Assembly: GCA_028583685.1 (NCBI GenBank) | Contig: JAMXIF010001193.1 | Span: forward strand, 25,108,340-25,172,339 | Origin: Petaurus breviceps papuanus | Lineage: Eukaryota; Chordata; Mammalia; Diprotodontia; Petauridae | Reading direction: 5' to 3' | Length of the DNA: 64,000 nucleotides | Shown: in pieces, positions 32,411 to 43,979 of the stretch | Layout: every line of letters starts with the position of its first letter | How positions within the stretch are numbered: position 1 is the first letter of the stretch | Position numbers and translations under genes: made by a program | The notes under the pieces: model-generated | Database searches by the model: none | Told to the model about the DNA's origin: nothing | Seen by the model: only the letters and a program-made list of their open reading frames with translations

Positions 32411-35096
32411 ACATGGAGTAGGAGGGGAAAGGGGAAAGAAAAGGGAGGGGGTGATTAGAAGGAAGTGAAGAAGTGGTAAGGGGAAAGGGTAGGAAAAGGG
32501 AGGGCAACTTATAGAGAGGGAATATTAAGGGACATAGTGATCAAAAACAAAACTCTTTTGAGGAGAGGAAGAGATAAGGGAGAAATAAAAGCATAAATGG
32601 TGGGTAGGGGGATAGGACAGAGATACACACAGATAGTAATCATAACTCTGAATGTGAATGTGATGAACTCTCCCACAAAACAGAGGTAGAAAGCAGAATG
32701 GATTGAAAACCATAATCCTACAATATGTGGTTTACAAGAAACACATTTGAAATAGGGGGATACACACAGGGTAAAGGTGTAAGATTAGAATAGAATATTT
32801 TATGCTTCAGTTCAAGTAAAAAAAGCAGGGTAGAAATCCTAATCTCAGACAAAATTAAAGAAAAATAGTTCTAATTGAAAGAGATGAGGAAGGATACTAT
32901 ATCCTACTAAAAGGTACCACTGACAATGAACACATATAATTACTAAATATATATGCACCAAGTGTTATAGCAGCCAAATTTTTAGAGGAGAAATTAAGGG
33001 AGATAGAGGAAGAAATAGATAGCAAAGCTATACTAGTGGGGGATCTCAACCTCCCCTTCTCTGAATTTGATAAATTTAACCTCAAAATAAACAAGAAGAA
33101 GGTGAATAGAATTTTAGTGAAGGTATATATGATAGACCTCTGGAGAAAACTGAATGGGGATAAAGGAATATACCTTATTCTCAGCAGTACATGGCACATA
33201 CACAAAAACTGACCATGTACTAAGGGAAAAAAAATTTTGCAATACAGTTCAGAAAGGCAGAAATAATAAATGTATCTTCCTCAGATCATGATGCAATAAG
33301 AAATATGTAATAAAGAGCCATGGAAAGATAGACTAAAAGCTAATTGAAAACAAAATAATCTAATGCTAAAGGATGAGTAGGTCAAAAAACAAATCATAGA
33401 AACATTCAGTAACTTTGAAGATTCGAGAGAATGACAATAATGAAACAACATACCAAAACTTATGGGATGCAGTGAAAGTGGTTCTTAGAGGAAAGTTTAT
33501 TTCTCTGAATGCTTACATGAATAAAATAGAGAAAAAGGAAATCAAAGAATTTGGCATGCAACTGAATAAGTTAGAAAAAGAAAAAATTGAAAATCTCCAA
33601 TAAAATTCTAAATTAGAAATACTGAAAACCAAAGGAGAGATTAATAAAATTTAAAATAAGAAATCTATTGAACTAATGAATAAAAACTAAGCTGGTTTTA
33701 TGAAAGAAACAATAAAACTGATAAACTTTCAGTCAATTTGATTAAATGAAGGAACGAGGAAAACCAAATTACCAATATCAAAAAATAAAAAGAGTGAACC
33801 TACCTCCAATGAAGAGGAAATTAAAACAATAATTAGGAATTATTTTTCACAATTATATGCCCATAAATTTGACAATTTTAATGAAATGTATGACTATTTA
33901 TAAAAATATAAATTGCCCAAATTAACAGAAGAGTAAGTAAAATACTTAAATAACCCCATCTGAGAAAAAGAAATTGAACAAGCCATCAATGAACTCCCTA
34001 GGAAAAAAATCTCCAGAGCCAGATGTATTTACAAGTGAATTCTATCAAACATTTAAAGAACAACTAATTCCAATACTTTCTAGAATATTTGAGAAAATTT
34101 GTGAAGGAGTCCTACCAAATTCTTTTTATGACACAAATGTGGTACTGATACCTAAATCAGGAAAAGCCAAAACAGAGAATGAAAATTATAGTTCAATTTC
34201 CCTAATGAATATAGATACAAAATTTTTAAATAAAATATTAGCAAAAATATCTTATGATGAGAATAATATACTTTGATCAGGTAGGATTTATTCCAGGAAT
34301 GCAGGGATGTTTCAATATTAGGAAAACTATCAATATAATCTATCATATCAACAAAAAAAATCTAGTAGAAATCATATGATTGTCTCAATAGATGCAGAAA
34401 AAGCTTTTGACAAAATACAACACCCATTCCTATTAAAGAACACTAGAAAGCATAAGAATAAATGGAGTCTTCTTAAAATGATAAATAGCATCTACCTAAA
34501 ACCATGAGCAAGAATAATATGTAATGGGGATAAGTTAGATGCCTTTCCAATAAGATCAGGGATGAAACAAGGATGTGCACTATGACCCCTGTTATTCAAT
34601 TTGGTACTAGAAATGTTAGCAGCAGCAATAAGAGAAGAAAAAGTAATTTAAGGAATTAGAATAGGCAAAGAGGAGACTAAGCAATTACTCTTTGCAGATG
34701 ATGTGATGATATACTTAGAGAATCAAGTAAAAAAACTACTTGAAATAATAAATAACTTCAGTAAAGTTGTAGGATGTAAAATAAACCCACATAAATCCTT
34801 GGGATTCCTATATATTTCTAACAAAGCCCAACAGCAAGAAATAGAAAGAAAAATTCCATTTAAAGTTACTGTAGACATTATAAAATATTTGGGAGTCTAC
34901 CTGCCAAAACAAATCCAGGAACTGTATGAACACAATTACAGCACACTTTTCACACAAATAAAGTCAGATCTAAAATAATTGGAAAAAAATATCAGTTGCT
35001 AATATAATATCAGAGCTAATATAATAAAAATGACAATTTTGCCTCAATTATTTTACTTATGTAGTGCCATACCAATCAAACTACCAAAAATATTAT

Positions 35097-35279
35097 TTTT
35101 TAAATTTTTAATTATTTTTTTTTGCTTTTGGAGGGGGCAGAGCAGGGTGCTTGGGGTTAAGTAACTTGACCAGGGTCATACAGCTAGTAAGTTTGTCAAG
35201 TGTCTGAGGCCAGATTTGAACTCAGGTCCTCCTGACTCCAGGGCCGGTGCTCTATTCACTGTGCCACCTAGCTGCCCCC
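35097..35279 (-). mobile_element. Poly(A) tRNA-SINE in L1-C ORF2
   Basis: T-rich left edge, 'ggttaagtaacttgaccag', 'gatttgaactcaggtcctc', 'attcactgtgccacctagc'. The flanks 'ccaaaaatatta' (about 35083) and 'cccaaatatttta' (about 35280) are a decayed target duplication. Confidence 0.9.
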
Positions 35280-36503
35280 CCCAAATATTTTATAGAGCTG
35301 GAAAAAAAGTAACAAATTTCATCTGAAAGAGCAAAAGATCTAGAATATCAAGGGAATTAATAAAACGAACTGCTAGGGAAGGTGGTCTAGCCATAGAATA
35401 TTTTAAACTGTATTATAAAGCAGCAGTCACCAAACTACTTGGTACTGGTTGAGGAGCAGAGTGGTAGATCAGTGGAATAGATTAGGTAAACAAAACACAG
35501 TCGTCAATGACTATGGTAATCTGCTGTTTGATAACCCCAAAGACTCCAGCTTCTGGGATAAGAACTCACTATTTGACAAAAACTCCTGGGAAAACTGGGA
35601 AATAATATGGCAGAAACTATGCATAGATCAACATCTGACACCATCTATCAAAATAAAGTCCAAATGGGTATATGATGTAGATATAAAGGCTGGTACTACA
35701 AAAAAATTAGGGGAACAAGGAATAGTTTACCTGTCAGACTTATAGAGAAGGGAAAAAATTGTTACTGAAAAAGAGATAGAGAGCATTACAAAATGCAAAA
35801 TGGATAATTTTGATTACATTAAGTTGAAAAGTTTTTGTACAAACAAACCCAATGTAACCAAGATTAAGAGGAAAGCAGAAAATTGGGAAAGAATTTTTGC
35901 AAACAGTGTCTCTGATAAATGCGTCATTTCTAAAACATACGGATAACTGAGTCAAATTCATAAGAATACAAGTCATTCCCCAATTGATAAATGGTCAAAG
36001 AATATGAACAGGTAATTTTCAGAGGAAGAAATTAAAGATATATATATATATAAGCATATGAAAAAAATGGTCTAAATTACTATTGATCAGAGAAATGCAA
36101 ATCAAAACAATTCTAAGGTACCACATCTAACCTGTTGGATTGGCTAATGTGACAAAGCAGGAAACTGATAAATGCTGGAGAAGATGTAGAAAAATTGGAG
36201 CACTAATATATTGTTGGTGAAGTTGTAACCTGATCTAACCATTCTGGAGAATAATTCGGAACTATGTCCAAAGGGCTATGAAAATGTGCATGCCCTTTAA
36301 TCCAGCAATACCATTTCTAGGGCTATATCCCAAAGAGATCACACAAATGGGAAAGGACCCCTATGTACAAAGTATTTATAGCAGCCCTTTTTGTGGTGGC
36401 AAAGAATTAAATTTCAAGGGGATACCCATCAACTGGTGAATGGCTAAACAAGTTGTGGTATATGAATTTAATAGAATACTTTTGTGCTATAAGAAATGAG
36501 GAG

Positions 36504-36662
36504 CTGGGGTGTCTAGGTGGCACAGTGAGTAAAGCGCCAGCCCCGGAGTCAGGAGGACCCGAGTTTCGTTCCAGCCTCAGACACTTAACACCCCCACAAA
36601 AAAAAAAAATAGCCATGAAACCTTGGGCAAGTTACTTAACCCCAATTGCTTAAAAAAAAAAA
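36504..36662 (+). mobile_element. Poly(A) tRNA-SINE in L1-C
   Basis: Head 'ctaggtggcacagtgagta', B-box region 'gagtttcgttcc', an unusual internal run of about 13 A at 36597-36609, then 'ttgggcaagttacttaacc' and a terminal A run. Perfect 13-base duplication 'aagaaatgaggag' at 36491-36503 and 36663-36675. Confidence 0.94.
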
Positions 36663-36889
36663 AAGAAATGAGGAGTAGACAGACTTCATAAAAACCTGGA
36701 GAGACTTATGTAAACTGGTGCAGAGAGGAGCAAAACCAGGAGAACATTGTACACAATTACAGATACATTGTATCCCTGATGATACTTTGATAGACTGGGC
36801 CCCTCTTAACGATGCAAGATTATAAGATAACTCCAAAGGACTCAAGATGTAAAAGGCTATCCACTTTCAGAGAAAGAACTATGGAGTCT

Positions 36890-37062
36890 AGAGGCAGCTA
36901 GGTGGTGCAGTGAATAGAGCACTGGCCCTGGAGTCAGGAGAACCTGAGTTCAAATCCAGCCTCAAATACTTAACACAAAAAACTAGCTGTGTGACCTCGG
37001 GCAAGTCACTTAACCCCAATTGCCCTACCTTCCCCCTTCCAAAAAAAAGCAAAACAAAAATA
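36890..37062 (+). mobile_element. Poly(A) tRNA-SINE in L1-C 3'UTR
   Basis: Head 'gctaggtggtgcagtgaat', B box 'gagttcaaatcc', 'gcaagtcacttaacccc'. 17-base duplication 'aaagaactatggagtct' at 36873-36889, and 37063-37079 with one mismatch. Confidence 0.95.
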
Positions 37063-37655
37063 AAAGAATTATGGAGTCTGAATTCAGACTGAAGTAAACT
37101 ACTTGCTCTCTCTCTTTTTCATTTTATTTCTTCTTCCTCATCATTCACTCCGTTGATTATAATTTTTCTTTACAACTTGACTAATGTTTAATGTGAAGGT
37201 ATATGTAGAACCTATATAGAATTACATGTCACCATGGGGGGGCGGCAGGAGGCTGAAGGGGGAAAAAGGAGGGGGAGAGAAAATTTGGAACTCAAATATT
37301 TCTGGAAGTGAATGTTGTAAACTAAAAGTAGATAAATTTTAAAAAGAAAAGGAGGTATAATTGATCAAAAAACCATAACCTTGTCAGTAGATCCTAGACA
37401 ATGCCTAGGTGTACCCTTCTACATATACAAAAAAGCATGATACAAAATTGAATATGTTAAAGCATAAAAGATAAGCAAATGCTATAATATATTAAGGGAA
37501 ATATGGTGTAGTGAATACCAAACCTGCCTTGATAATAGGATATTTGATACACACACACATATTTATAATAGGAAAATAGGATATCAAGGATAATTGGCTC
37601 AACTCTTACCTATGCCACATATTGACTATTTAACTATTTGAAAATCTTAAAACAT

Positions 37656-37785
37656 TGGGGCAGCTAGGTGGCGCAGCCCTAGAGTCAGGAGGACCTGAGT
37701 TCATATCCTGCCTCAGACACTTAACACAAAAACTACCCATGTGACCTTGGGCAAGTCACTTAACCCCAATTGCCCTCCAAAAAAA
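37656..37785 (+). mobile_element. Poly(A) tRNA-SINE lacking part of its head
   Basis: Same family, but about 20 bases between 'ggtggcgcag' and 'ccctagagtcagg' are gone, removing the A-box side of the promoter. 15-base duplication 'aaaatcttaaaacat' at 37641-37655, and 37786-37800 with one mismatch. Confidence 0.93.
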
Positions 37786-37849
37786 AAAATCTTAGAACAT
37801 CTCAGCAATCTAGGCAAATCTGTAAGACTATAAATTGCAGAGTTGGTGA

Positions 37850-38340
37850 CTGATAAAGATAATTTCCTCATCTAGGGAGTTTCCTATGCCAAGCAAATAA
37901 TAGTTACAGTTCCTATCCCTTTAATATTTCTGAGGAGGGAGAGATAACTTTCAGTAAGAATGGAATGTGTTTAGGGTAGCCTTCATGGAGGAGGTGATAA
38001 ATAAATTAATCCCTAAAAGAGGTATAAGGCTTCAACTAGTGGAAATCGGGGTAGAATAACACCAAACCAGAGAGAAGATGGCACAGGCAAATATATGGTA
38101 GCTAAAAAGGTCAGGATGAATTCAAGGAATGTTAAGTAATCCAGCATTTGGCAAGAGATGATCAAATATATAAAATGGAGTACCATGAGATAAGTAGAGA
38201 GGTAAGTCAGAGAATAGACCATCAACAGCTTTGAATACCAATCTAAAGTATTTGGACTTTGTATGTAGGGTCTGAGCTATGGAAGTGATTTTGAAACCTG
38301 ATCATTGCTGCCTAGTCATATTTCAAAAGGATCCTTCTTA
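37850..38340 (-). mobile_element. L2 LINE fragment
   Basis: Reversed L2 body: 'gaatggaatgtgtttaggg', 'gctttgaataccaatctaa', 'gtatttggactttgtatgt', 'aagtgattttgaaacctga'. Decayed. Confidence 0.6.
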
Positions 38341-38353
38341 GAAGTTCAATGTG

Positions 38354-38516
38354 CTTGGGGAGGCTAGGTGGCGCAGTGAATAGAGCACCAGCCCTGGGGT
38401 CAGGAGGACCTGAGTTCAAATCTGACCTCAGACACTTAACACAAAAACTAGCCATGTGACCTTGGGCAAGTCACTTAAACCCAATTGCCCTCCAAAAAAA
38501 AAAAAGACAAAAAAAA
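38354..38516 (+). mobile_element. Poly(A) tRNA-SINE
   Basis: Head 'gctaggtggcgcagtgaat', B box 'gagttcaaatct', A-rich tail with a 'gac' interruption. Duplication 'aagttcaatgt' at 38342-38352 and 38517-38527. Confidence 0.92.
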
Positions 38517-38527
38517 AAGTTCAATGT

Positions 38528-39679
38528 CCCACATCCACCTCCATTATACAACAAGTTTTACAGGTTCCCTAACACTAACTAAAGCCTTCCTGTGTTAGGG
38601 GTGAAATTTCTGCTGTAACATTCTGGTCTAGGCCATACGTGGCTTGAGTTGACCACAGTGCTATTTGAGTGGGGGGAGACCCCAGAATCAAAGTAGGAGC
38701 AAACAATGTCAGTTGATTTAGTTCTTGGTACCAAAAGAACAAAGTAGTGGTAACATTTGAATTGTATTCCAGAGTAGGCAGCCAGAAAGGCTAATTATGG
38801 AGCTAAGTGGTTTGAAAGAAAAGGCCTTTCAAAATATGTAAAAAAAAAATCTTTCTGAAAGTTTTGCAAAGAAGTAGGGAGTGGCAGGGGGAGAAAATGA
38901 ATTTCTTTTAACTAAAATGATTTTTTTTAAATAAAGCAGATCCACTGAAGACTTTCTTCTGTTATTTGTTTTATTTTGTTTATTAAGTCATTCATTAATT
39001 TATCTATTTACTTGCTTATTTTACTAATAGCATCTTTTTTTTGTAATATTTTATGGTTACCAATATGAGATTTAGGCCCTTTACCTGCCATTCCTAACTT
39101 TTCTTATATAACCAAGTCATCTTATTTTCCAATAATATCTATCCTTGACTTTATAAACAATTCTTGCATACTTTATTCTTAGTCATACATCACAGCCTGT
39201 TTGTGTCTAGCATGAAACTTTCCATTGACCTTTGGATCAACTACTGTACAATTTAGGTCCTCTGAGATCATGATGTTCTATGATTCAAAACAATATATAG
39301 CATGACCTTGACAATGTCTGTGTTAATTGGCTTCAGCAAGGAACAACTTGGCATCAGTTTCCCAAAGGGAAGCAATTTCCTAAATGAGTTCTATACACAA
39401 TTTATCCTCCTATTTAATTCATGTTTTCTATCTCCCTTGAAATATAGAATCATAGCTGATTATTTTATGGGACTTTGAGGGTTCTATTGTTATTTGGTGT
39501 GATTTCTTATTATTAGTATATCTCTAGCTTTTTCTAATTTTTATATACTTCACATAATATTAGAACTGCAAACCCTATTGTAAACCCTATCCCATAGATG
39601 ATTCGTTTCTACAGTTTTCCTCATAACTTAACTCTACTTGAGCAAGTTCAGGAAAAAGTAGTTCACTATCTTTAGACAA
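38528..39679. other. Unassigned AT-rich sequence
   Basis: More than 1.1 kb with no recognised repeat, RNA or coding signal. Confidence 0.5.
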
Positions 39680-39780
39680 TTCATCCTATAATGGAAAAAA
39701 TATTGAACTCACAGTCAGAAAACTTATATTTGAATCCCACCTCTGTCACATTCTTCTGATCAAGTAGATCTATGATCTTA
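39680..39780 (+). mobile_element. MIR SINE fragment
   Basis: 'actcacagtcagaaaactt' and 'tttgaatcccacctctgtc' match the MIR centre. Confidence 0.55.
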
Positions 39781-39899
39781 TTTACTTGGGAGTTCCCCCG
39801 ACAATGAAGATTACATCCTGTCCATGCCTGCCCATCCTTATTCATACTCTCCTCTAAATTCACCACAAGAGGCAGGTAACCCAAGGAATCAGAGGCCTT

Positions 39900-39995
39900 A
39901 TTCATTCATTCATCCATTCGTTCATTCATTCATTCATTTATTACTGATATGAGTATATGAGTAGAACATTCTAGGTGCCAACGTTACTTCATAAC
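39900..39995 (-). mobile_element. L2 3' tail with (ATTC)n
   Basis: (CATT)n run at 39901-39942, the form taken by reversed L2 3' termini, followed by weak L2-like 'aacattctaggtgccaac'. Confidence 0.5.
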
Positions 39996-40019
39996 CAGCC
40001 CATCTTCTTTTATTATCAT

Positions 40020-40146
40020 AGGTTTTTTTGATGACTATTGTAATAGCCTGCTAGGGAGTCAGCCTACCTCAAGTCTCTCTCCACTCCAATTCATCCAATA
40101 TTTAGCCATTAAAGTGATTTTCCTAAAGTTCTAATGTTTAATCACG

Positions 40147-40180
<34 letters not shown>

Positions 40181-40630
40181 CCATTAGATAAAGGCCTTCG
40201 TAACCTAGTCCCCTCCTACTTTTTTCTTATGCGCTGGTTTCCTTGCTGTTCCATGAACAAAGCATTCTATCTCTTAGCTCCTGGCTTTTTTTTTTTTTTT
40301 TGCTGTCTCCCATGCTTGTAACATTTTCTCCTTATTTCAACCTATTGACTTCCTTGGCTTTCTTTAAGTCCCAACTAAAATCCCAGCTTTTACTGAATGC
40401 CTTTCCCAACTCCTTTTAATTCTACTGATTTTGCTCCATTAATTATTTCCTATATATCATGTATATTGCTTGCTCTGTATATATTTGCTGATATTTTATC
40501 TCCTTCATTAGATTCTAAGCTCCTTGAAAGCAAGGACTGTATTTTGTCTCTTTTTGTATCCTCAGCACTTAGCTGAGGGCCTGGCACATAATAATAGCTT
40601 AATAAATGTTTACTGCATGATTGATTGACC
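40020..40630 (+). mobile_element. L2 LINE 3' half
   Basis: 'gactattgtaatagcctgc', 'aagtgattttcctaaagtt', then (after a CA repeat) 'gctccttgaaagcaaggac', 'agcacttagctgagggcct' and 'cttaataaatgtttactgc'. In L2 order with a native 3' end. Confidence 0.85.
40147..40178. repeat. (CA)n microsatellite
   Basis: About 16 CA units inside the L2 copy. Confidence 0.95.
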
Positions 40631-40831
40631 TCTTTTATTCCATTTCTTCAATGTTCCTCGCTGGTTATATACAACAACCTGTTCATATTTGCTATAATCC
40701 TCTTCATTGCTCTCTTGAAAATGCTTATTTTTAGTTCTTTTCAGACTATTGACCTCTATCTCACTGTTATAAAACCAAACTACCAGAATATTGATTAAAA
40801 AAGATCTTTATTTCCATCATGGGAAATTGTA

Positions 40832-40891
40832 AGATAGTAGTAGTAGTAGTAGTAGTAGTGGTAGTGGTGGTGGTAGTGGTGGTGGTGGTGG

Positions 40892-40922
<31 letters not shown>

Positions 40923-41093
40923 GNNNNNNNNNNNNNNNNNNNNNNNNNNNNNNNNNNNNNNNNNNNNNNNNNNNNNNNNNNNNNNNNNNNNNNNNNNNNN
41001 NNNNNNNNNNNNNNNNNNNNNNNGTGGTGGTGGTGGTGGTGGTGGTGGTGGTGGTGGTGGTGGTGGTAATAGTAGTAGTAATAGTAGTAGTTA
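40832..41093. repeat. (GTG/GTA)n trinucleotide repeat with assembly gap
   Basis: Left arm 40832-40923: TAG/TAGTAG, then GTG units. Right arm 41024-41093: GTG units, then TAG/AAT variants. The arms mirror each other in composition. The gap between is listed separately; poly-Val, poly-Gly or poly-His frames across it are artefacts. Confidence 0.95.
40924..41023. other. Assembly gap, exactly 100 N
   Basis: A round 100-N block is normally a placeholder for unknown length. Both sides are the same trinucleotide repeat, so the gap is probably unresolved repeat. Confidence 0.97.
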
Positions 41094-41169
41094 TCTTTGA
41101 GGTAACAGTGGTACTCATAGTCATTGTACTCATTGTCTTCATCATTTTAATCATTCTCATACATCCTCT

Positions 41170-41335
41170 TTCAGCCTGAATGGACATATTTGTAACCCCA
41201 TTCCCAAAGCCCATTGGTAGAAGAGTCTTTCTTCATTGGGGGAGATAAATGTCCTGCCATTCATAAAGGGCAAGGAAATTGCAGACAGCAGAAGAGCTCC
41301 AGGCTTCTTCAATATCCCTTGAGCCTTCAAGTCAC
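41170..41335 (+). repeat. Unclassified interspersed repeat, LTR-like
   Basis: 'tttgtaaccccattcccaa' and 'cccattggtagaagagtct' match, in order, 46165-46330. Two copies in one window show it is an interspersed repeat; its class (possibly LTR) is not settled. Confidence 0.45.
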
Positions 41336-41344
41336 TAAGTCTCT

Positions 41345-41441
41345 TCACACAGACACACACACACTCGTGTATATGTATTTGTGTGTATATAGATATACAC
41401 ATATGTATGTATATGAACACAAATATATGCACACACAGACC
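41345..41441. repeat. CA/TATG-rich simple repeat
   Basis: Alternating CACACA and TATGTA runs. Confidence 0.85.
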
Positions 41442-41509
41442 CTAAAAGTCTTAGTGCAATTTTAAAGTCCTTATGAGTACCACAGACAGATAGATGATAG
41501 ATAATAGTA

Positions 41510-41790
41510 TTATCATATATTATTATTTTAAATAGCTAACATATATATAGAACTCAATATTTATTAAGCACTGGGCTAAATTCTTTACAATTATTATACC
41601 ATTTGATCCTTAGAACAACCCAGTAAGGTAGATGCTAGTATTATCCCCATTTTACACGTGAGGAAACTGAGGCAAAGAGAGTTTAAGTGACTTGCCCATG
41701 GTCACACAACTAGTAAATGTCTAAGGTCAAATTTGAATTCAGGACTTCCTAATTCCACATCCAATACTCTATCCACTACACCACTTACTT
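41510..41790 (-). mobile_element. MIR/THER2-type SINE
   Basis: 'tagctaacatatatataga', 'taccatttgatccttagaa', 'gtgaggaaactgaggcaaa', 'gtgacttgcccatggtcac', 'ctctatccactacaccact'. Nearly complete. Confidence 0.85.
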
Positions 41791-41894
41791 AGATATATAG
41801 ATAAAAGGAAAGAAAGAGGGAAGTAAAGAAGAAACAGGAGGGGGAAAGGAAGAGGGAAAAGAGGAAAAAAAATATATAACTTCCATTCCTTTCT

Positions 41895-42187
41895 TGTAGG
41901 TCTTATCAGGCAGAACCAGGCTATTGCCAGTTCCATATGACAGTTCTGAGGATACTTGAAGACAGCATCCCTCCCATAGCCTTCAGTTCTGTCATCACAA
42001 TGATTACCCTCCTCTGCAATTGCTCTGGTTCATCAACATTTATCCTGAAATTTTACCTGAAATTGGGTTTAGTAATATATACATACATATATGTTATCCA
42101 TTCAAAGAAGAGGACAGCGCTGCTATGCTATCCCCTTCCTTGTGGATGCTATGTTCCTTTTAAGATGTGTTATATTATTTAACTTAT
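41895..42187 (-). mobile_element. CR1/L3 LINE fragment, first part
   Basis: Contains 'ccctcctctgcaattgctc' and a following segment in reversed CR1/L3 order. It continues at 42441 after a MAR1 insertion. Confidence 0.5.
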
Positions 42188-42440
42188 TATTAGTCAGTTG
42201 TTTCAGTCATCTCTAAGTCTTCATGATCCCATTGGGTTTTCTTGGCAGAGATACTGGAGTATCCTCTATTTCCTTCTCCAGCTCATTTTACAAAGAAGAA
42301 AACTGAGACTAACTGGATCAAGTGACTTGCCCAGGGTCCCATAGGTCACACCTGTCTGAGGTCAGATTTGAACTGAGGAAGATCAGTCCTTCTGACTCCA
42401 GACCTGGCATTCTATACATTTTTGCAAGCTAGCTGCCCAC
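42188..42440 (-). mobile_element. MAR1-type SINE
   Basis: Reversed RTE-like tail 'cagttgtttcagtcatctc', 'cattgggttttcttggcag', core 'aagtgacttgcccagggtc', and reversed head ending at 'gctagctgccca'. Confidence 0.88.
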
Positions 42441-42560
42441 TATTGAACATAGAGGTTACTAAAGCCTCCAGATCTTTTAACCCTGTTGCTAGCCAGGTCT
42501 CCTTATGCTGATAATTTTTTTAAATAAGTGCAAATTTTTATATTTATCTCTAATAAATAT
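42441..42560 (-). mobile_element. CR1/L3 LINE fragment, second part
   Basis: 'aaagcctccagatctttta' and 'tagccaggtctccttatgc', the next blocks of the reversed CR1/L3 element. Confidence 0.6.
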
Positions 42561-43979
42561 CATCTAGTTAGACTTAGACAAACTAATCTCCAAAAGAGTT
42601 GTTTCTATACCCAAAAATTAAACAGAAACCTTTAGGGCCCTTTAAAATGCACATTTATAATGCAATTACATAATTATATGTAATAGAAAGGAGTACAGGG
42701 ACAGGTGAAACTATCATAGTTAAAGTTATCCTTTGTTAACAGGATTTTTACCCAGCCAATCTTCCAACCTCAGAATGCTCAGAGCCTTACAAAACAGACC
42801 TATAGACGGGAGTGCCAATAATCAAGTAGTTCAATTAATCAGTTTCAGAGTGAGGAATGTTCTCGTAGTTGAAGTAAAAGCATGAGTTATATACTTAAAT
42901 CACAAGTGGGGAACAAGGTGGGAAGGTGAATTAGAAACAATCATTTAGTGGTTTCCCACAAGAAACCCACAAATTCCACAATACAATTCTGGAAGTAAGT
43001 CATGATTGCTTCCCCTAGGGTACAGATCTAGAGTTCTGTGATGGGGACAGTTTCTGCAATCTTTGATTCATTTCACTTACAGCCCAGTGATTGTGAGCAT
43101 TGTCAGAGTTTTGACTGATCATTTCAAGCTGCATTGTGAGCTCTGACTCCTGAACTAGAGAGGCAACTCTTGAGAAAATTAATTATTAGTATATTCATTT
43201 ACACATATGCTATCAATTAATATAAAAGTCATAATTCCACATCTCAAAAAATTCCTTTGTCTGCTATGTGGGGACTCTTCTTTGAAAAGTGTATGTCACT
43301 CAGAAATAGTCATTGAAGACATAGGGAGATCTATTCCAATATCAGGGAATAATACCCTTAGGGAAAGTGTCACAGTGGAAATACAATATCCATGATATTT
43401 TAAAATGGAATAATAGAGGTTAATAAGTTCTAAATGAACTTATAAAATCATTTTTACAGGGATTTTTTAAAAAAATTTTTTTCTTGGAATTTAGAATGGC
43501 CTGACATTTGGGGTAACCGAATTTGGAAACTTCACTTGCTTCCACCCCAAAAGATAAGAGTTTGGATTCACTTTATGAAATCAAGGGACCTATTTGCTAC
43601 AAAATGTGTCAAAATTGCATCTGTGCAAACATGCAAGGACTGATAGTCTGTAGTTTATGAACGCTATGGTTGGAGGAAAATAAGACTGATGAATGTAACT
43701 ACCATAGTAGGAAATTCATGTGCATTAAATGCTAAAGGAGGGGGTCATGGCTAATTTTTATAGCAATTGAAATCTGTGATGGGGAGGAGAAGTTATGTGA
43801 CCTTTTTGGTGTCACTAGAGTAATAAACTGACTACATTTCATAGAAGGATAGGATGGGGGTAAAATATGGGGAGTCATTAAGAGACTAAAATCCGTGAGT
43901 GTGGTTACTTGAAAAGGACTAGAGACCCTTAATTAGGCAGTGGAGATTTTGAGCCACTGGGACTAGTAGGTACTTTTTT
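42561..43979. other. Unassigned sequence
   Basis: About 1.4 kb with no recognised repeat. An open frame at 43207-43395 (+) has no recognisable domain and no exon context. Confidence 0.5.

Larger units (their letters stand above)
32636..36740 (+). pseudogene. L1-C ORF2 remnant
   Basis: Endonuclease: 'TLNVNVMNSP' near 32646-32675, 'GLQETH' near 32729-32747, 'VGDLNLP' near 33035-33056 and 'SDHDAI' near 33284-33301, so catalytic N, E, D-x-N and D-H are all still encoded, in different frames. RT: '[13 protein letters not shown]' near 34150, then 'LLFADDVMIYLENQ' at 34688-34730 with the F-A-D-D box intact. The C-terminal domain follows ('WENWEIIWQKLCIDQHL', near 35585). Stops, frame changes and three SINEs (35097, 36504 and one just beyond) prevent any product. 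Confidence 0.88.
30090..37350 (+). mobile_element. Near full-length L1 LINE (L1-C)
   Basis: Starts 'ccaggagccaagaaggcag', the L1 5' terminus, and ends in an A-rich tail after 'gaatgttgtaaactaaaag'. Parts: 5'UTR (30090 to about 30735), an adjoining lower-quality stretch with the first SINE, ORF1 remnant (31080-31895), spacer (to about 32635), ORF2 remnant (to about 36740) and 3'UTR. Removing the four SINEs leaves roughly 6.6 kb. All catalytic motifs of both enzymes can still be seen, but several stops and frame changes make it inactive. I could not find a clear target duplication. Confidence 0.92.

Noticed and set aside
40795-41214. Poly-His/Thr and poly-Val/Gly ORFs across the gap
   Set aside because: They are translations of a trinucleotide repeat and of N bases.
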